The notes under the pieces were generated by a model that saw only the letters and a list, made by a program, of their open reading frames with translations, was not told the origin of the DNA and did no database searches. A stretch of DNA of 64,000 bases from assembly GCA_965209065.1 (NCBI GenBank), contig OZ242373.1, positions 1,612,001-1,676,000 of the forward strand, written 5' to 3'. The position numbers and the translations under genes are program-made. Origin of the DNA: CBDBUR01 sp965209065. Its GTDB lineage: Bacteria > Pseudomonadota > Alphaproteobacteria > JAPOUT01 > G958296285. Shown one piece after another: positions 61,073-64,000 of this stretch; positions within the stretch are counted from its first letter, which is position 1, and each line of letters starts with the position of its first letter.

Positions 61073-61864
61073 ATGGAAAATCTTATGCGACTACGTCAGA
61101 TTTGCTTGATTGCGTCTGAGTTAGAGCCAACATTAGAGAAGCTCAGCGGTCTTTTGGGCGCGGCGGTTTGCTTTCGCGACCCGGAAGTCGCGCATTTTGG
61201 GTTGAAAAATGCCCTATTCGAATTTGGTGGCGATTTTTTGGAAGTTGTTAGCCCCTTTCGTTCTGAAAGTGCGGGCGCGCGTTTTCTACAGCGACAAGGA
61301 GACGGCGGCTATATGATTTTGCTGCAATGCGCCGATGGGCAAGCGGTGCGCGAAGCGATTACAGGACAAGGGGTGCGCTCGGTGTGGGCGGTCAATGGCG
61401 CGCGCGGCTACGAGGACGTTATCGCAACGCACTTTCATCCACGAGATGTTGGCGGCGCGATTTTATCTATTGATAGTATGGGAGAGGAGGACTGGCGCCG
61501 GGCTCGGTCGCGCTGGGTTTGGGGCGGCGATGACTGGCAAGACAAGCCTGCTCCTGAAAATGGTTTGGGCGCTTTTGCCGCAGTAGAGATGAGCGCGCAT
61601 GACCCCGCCGAGCTTGCGGCGCGCTGGTCGCGTTTGCTTGACCTGCCTTCAACAAGAGCGGCTGATGGGGCGATTGAAATTTCGCTTGCGGGAGCGGCGA
61701 TGCGTTTTGTGTCTTCGCAAGGGAGTCGCCCCGATGGTCCGAGTGCTATCAAGTTTCATTCTAGCGATGAAGCGCGCGCGGCTTTTTATCAGCGCGCCGA
61801 AGCTCAAGGGTTGCCGATTGTAGAAAACAGAGTTCATCTTGCCGGCATAGACTTCCAAGCGTGA
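61073..61864 (+). CDS. VOC-superfamily (glyoxalase-like) protein
   Basis: 263 residues from ATG 61073. It has two VOC-like halves: RLRQICLIASELEPTLEKLS and GLKNALFEFGGDFLEVVSPF, then GAFAAVEMSAHDPAELAARW and GLPIVENRVHLAGIDFQA. It resembles the glyoxalase-like domain proteins common in Alphaproteobacteria. The substrate and metal are not evident. Its base composition matches the core genome rather than the AT-rich genes on either side, so it may mark the native chromosome between two inserted pieces. Confidence 0.8.
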   Translation: MENLMRLRQICLIASELEPTLEKLSGLLGAAVCFRDPEVAHFGLKNALFEFGGDFLEVVSPFRSESAGARFLQRQGDGGYMILLQCADGQAVREAITGQGVRSVWAVNGARGYEDVIATHFHPRDVGGAILSIDSMGEEDWRRARSRWVWGGDDWQDKPAPENGLGAFAAVEMSAHDPAELAARWSRLLDLPSTRAADGAIEISLAGAAMRFVSSQGSRPDGPSAIKFHSSDEARAAFYQRAEAQGLPIVENRVHLAGIDFQA

Positions 61865-61877
61865 ATTAGGGTTAGGT

Positions 61878-64000
61878 TTATGATAAATTTTTTATATCAT
61901 TGTATAACTTTATTAGATGTTCGTGCGACATATCTAGGATAGGTTCATACATAAAAGAATTTATATGTATGTTTTCAGGAGTCATCAAGTCTACCTGATT
62001 AAGCAACTTTACGGCTTCAGTTGAATCGTAGCCGAACTTCTCTTTGTATTTTGTTATTAGCCTATTGGTTTGGTAATCATTAATATCTTTCAAAACATTT
62101 TCTCCGAGCTTATTTATTATAAATTGCTCTGCTTTGAGTCTAATAGCAATAGACAAAACAATTTTGTCTTCTAATGAGTGTGGTGAAGAGTTTTCTTCAG
62201 AAATTTTTTCTGCTTCTTCATATATTGAATCTATTACAGGCTTATCGCATAACTCACTACTTATTTTTTCGAGTTTTAACACCTCTTCAATTATGTTTTT
62301 TAAACTATCTATTGTTGTTGCATTGCCTTCTTTTATATGTAAAAGGGAGGTTAATTTTTCTTTCTTGTCTTTGAGGTTGCAATAGTCAGCTAAATTTCTA
62401 ACAAAGGGTATAGATGCTATGAGTATTTTTCTTTCGTGGAGGCGATTTTTCCAATCGTTAAAAGGGTTTTCCCCATATTTTTCTTTTTCTAGCTTTAGCT
62501 TTCCATTTTTTTTGTATGTATGTAGCCTAAAGTCTTTTTTAAGTTTGAATCTGCTACTTACAGTTCTGTAGAAATCAAAATTATGTGTTAAAATAATTTG
62601 GTAGAAATAATCTACTTTTGTTATATCTTTTAAATATTCAATAATAGCATATTTATTTTTATAATCGAATGAATCAGCGATGTCGTCTATAACAAATAAA
62701 GTTTCCTGCTCTTGTCTTCTACGGGCTTCAATTTCAAATATTATATTTAAGATATAAAGGGCTCTCTTTTCTCCAGCGCTAAGAACTTCATTTGCTAATT
62801 TTGTTCTTGTTACCTCCCTATGATTTTTTGATTGGTTATCTTTAAAAAGAAATTGAATTTCAGGAGTTGAGATATTTAATTTAGTGTCTTCTAGATTACC
62901 TATTTTGATGCTAAAGGGAACATCAAAGCGCTCGTTAAAAATTTTGATAACGCCTTCCCATGCTGTTTCTTGATTTTTAGCTGTTTCTCGAATTTTGTCC
63001 ATCTCAGATTTGCATTTTTCATATTCATCCATTAAGGAGTCGAGTTTATCTTTTTCTTTTGCGAGATAGGCAACCCATATTTTACGCTTTAGGCTATCTG
63101 GCTCGCGTAGAAATTCATTTATAATATGAGGAAATTTAGTTATATGATCTGTAAAATTTCTAAGGTCTTGATTTTTATTTAATCTCCTTTCGAGCGCGGC
63201 AACATCGCATTTTTCCCTTAACTCAATGAAAAACTGATCTTTTTGCTCTTTTATGTAGCTGTTAAGGTCTTCGTCCTTTTCTATTTTTGTGTCATCACTT
63301 GTTAGGATTTTGTTTTTGGCTTCGAACCAATTGTGTTTTTTAAGATTTTTTTTAATTTCTTCTGCATTGTAGGGGTTAAAATTTGTTTGGAAAAATTTTG
63401 ATTTTTCGATTAATTCTTCATATGCTTTTGCATAATCATCTAAATATTTTTTCATTTCTTCATCATTTTGGATTGCGTCTATTGCCTTAGGGTTAAAGAT
63501 TTCGCTGTATTTTATTGTTGCAAGAGATTCGCTTTCACCCCCTCTTTCTATTTCTAGTTTGATGTTCTCTAAATTTTTATACAGATGATTTGTATTTTTA
63601 AGATCTTGCGATAAAGTGTTTTTAACGTCTTCTGTTTTTATTTTAGAGCATTTACTTAAGGCTGTAAAAAGTTCTCCTTCTTTTAATTGGAGGGCATTAC
63701 GAGTTTTTCTATACTGGGCTTCTAATTTTGGCTTTACTAATAGGGTAGATATTTTATCGGAGGTATATTTGCCGTCATAGGATTTTATTACAAATATTTT
63801 ATTAGCCTCTAGAGAGATTTTTTCACCCTGTCTTTCTCGAGAGATTTCTTTTTTACTCCGTCTTTCTGGGAAAATGCGATCTTCAACTTCTTCACCTTCA
63901 CTATGCATTTGGAATGTGTCTGCAAAAGAGGTTTTCATTTCACCATTTCGAGCATAGATTATAAATGTTCTTCTTATATCTTCTGGTTTGCTTTTGCTGC
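61878..64000 (-). CDS. Rad50/RloC-like coiled-coil ATPase with variant P-loop (partial)
   Basis: The frame stays open through the right edge, so the N-terminus is missing, probably only a few tens of residues. Upstream of the first Met at 63938 the frame encodes FIIYARNGEMKTSFADTF, a P-loop (ARNGEMKT, 63930-63953) where Met replaces the usual Gly. A long charged helical region (about 63000-63850) follows. Then come the ABC signature LSAGEKRALYILN (62746-62784), Walker B ETLFVIDDIADSFD with DD instead of DE, and switch His in ILTHNFDFYR. About 200 residues of unknown fold close the protein. This is the SMC/Rad50/RloC layout, whose members often act on DNA or in phage defence. The gene is AT-rich. 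Confidence 0.8.
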   Translation of the reverse strand, partial: SKSKPEDIRRTFIIYARNGEMKTSFADTFQMHSEGEEVEDRIFPERRSKKEISRERQGEKISLEANKIFVIKSYDGKYTSDKISTLLVKPKLEAQYRKTRNALQLKEGELFTALSKCSKIKTEDVKNTLSQDLKNTNHLYKNLENIKLEIERGGESESLATIKYSEIFNPKAIDAIQNDEEMKKYLDDYAKAYEELIEKSKFFQTNFNPYNAEEIKKNLKKHNWFEAKNKILTSDDTKIEKDEDLNSYIKEQKDQFFIELREKCDVAALERRLNKNQDLRNFTDHITKFPHIINEFLREPDSLKRKIWVAYLAKEKDKLDSLMDEYEKCKSEMDKIRETAKNQETAWEGVIKIFNERFDVPFSIKIGNLEDTKLNISTPEIQFLFKDNQSKNHREVTRTKLANEVLSAGEKRALYILNIIFEIEARRRQEQETLFVIDDIADSFDYKNKYAIIEYLKDITKVDYFYQIILTHNFDFYRTVSSRFKLKKDFRLHTYKKNGKLKLEKEKYGENPFNDWKNRLHERKILIASIPFVRNLADYCNLKDKKEKLTSLLHIKEGNATTIDSLKNIIEEVLKLEKISSELCDKPVIDSIYEEAEKISEENSSPHSLEDKIVLSIAIRLKAEQFIINKLGENVLKDINDYQTNRLITKYKEKFGYDSTEAVKLLNQVDLMTPENIHINSFMYEPILDMSHEHLIKLYNDIKNLS

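Noticed and set aside
59850..64000. Prophage or insertion sequence
   Set aside because: No integrase, transposase, terminal repeats or phage structural genes were found within the window.

Overview
The window reads as a stretch of chromosome from a Gram-negative alphaproteobacterium, most likely a free-living aquatic species with a compact genome. The evidence is the gene content: rpmH-rnpA-yidC-argB, dapD-dapE, def-fmt-truA, argH-lptM-lysA, ftsE-ftsX-plsC, chorismate mutase-hisC-tyrA facing metX-metW, dnaX-recR, and a tandem yejA-yejA-yejB-yejE-yejF set. Genus cannot be fixed from the sequence. Coding density is extreme. Neighbours on the same strand usually overlap by 1 to 20 bases (ATGA, TGATG, TAATG junctions), convergent pairs overlap at their stops, and no gene-free stretch exceeds about 150 bases. 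No tRNA, rRNA, CRISPR array, insertion sequence or prophage gene was seen.

Layout. 1-4138: a partial P1-family peptidase, a gamma-glutamyltranspeptidase lipoprotein, an orphan sensor histidine kinase and a TVP38-type membrane protein. 4163-10409: ribosomal protein L34, RNase P protein, YidC, then arginine (argB) and lysine/diaminopimelate (dapD, dapE) synthesis, with a secreted DUF1036/peptidoglycan-binding protein coupled to dapD. 10406-15169 (minus): an HD hydrolase, truA, fmt, def, a small HTH protein, rpmF and a cobalamin adenosyltransferase. 15213-20302: argH, an LptM-like lipoprotein, lysA, ftsE, ftsX and a lysophosphatidate acyltransferase. 20295-25572: the aromatic/methionine block. 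25581-30099: recR, dnaX, nudC, pheA, kdsB. 30199-38101: a membrane-anchored cytochrome c and a complete Yej-type oligopeptide ABC importer with two binding proteins.

38096-55023 is more accessory and catabolic: an NlpC/P60 hydrolase, two MFS carriers, a GFA protein, a GMC oxidoreductase, a biotinyl-carboxyltransferase fusion, an FG-GAP/UnbV lipoprotein, a PQQ-type sugar dehydrogenase, a CitE-like lyase, ZnuCB zinc import, and a DUF7065/7064 - phosphotransferase - amidohydrolase - SDR group. 55116-59067 is a five-gene lipoprotein operon (LPP20-like, COG3014-like, two LpoB-like, LPP20-like) that probably works at the outer membrane on envelope or peptidoglycan assembly.

From about 59850 the base composition turns visibly AT-rich. 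This end holds a nucleotidyltransferase-like protein, a convergent overlapping PD-(D/E)XK nuclease and, at the right edge, a Rad50/RloC-like coiled-coil ATPase with an atypical P-loop. A VOC-family gene of ordinary composition sits between them. This is the best candidate in the window for a poorly described, possibly defensive, module. All functional assignments are by reading motifs; no database search was run.
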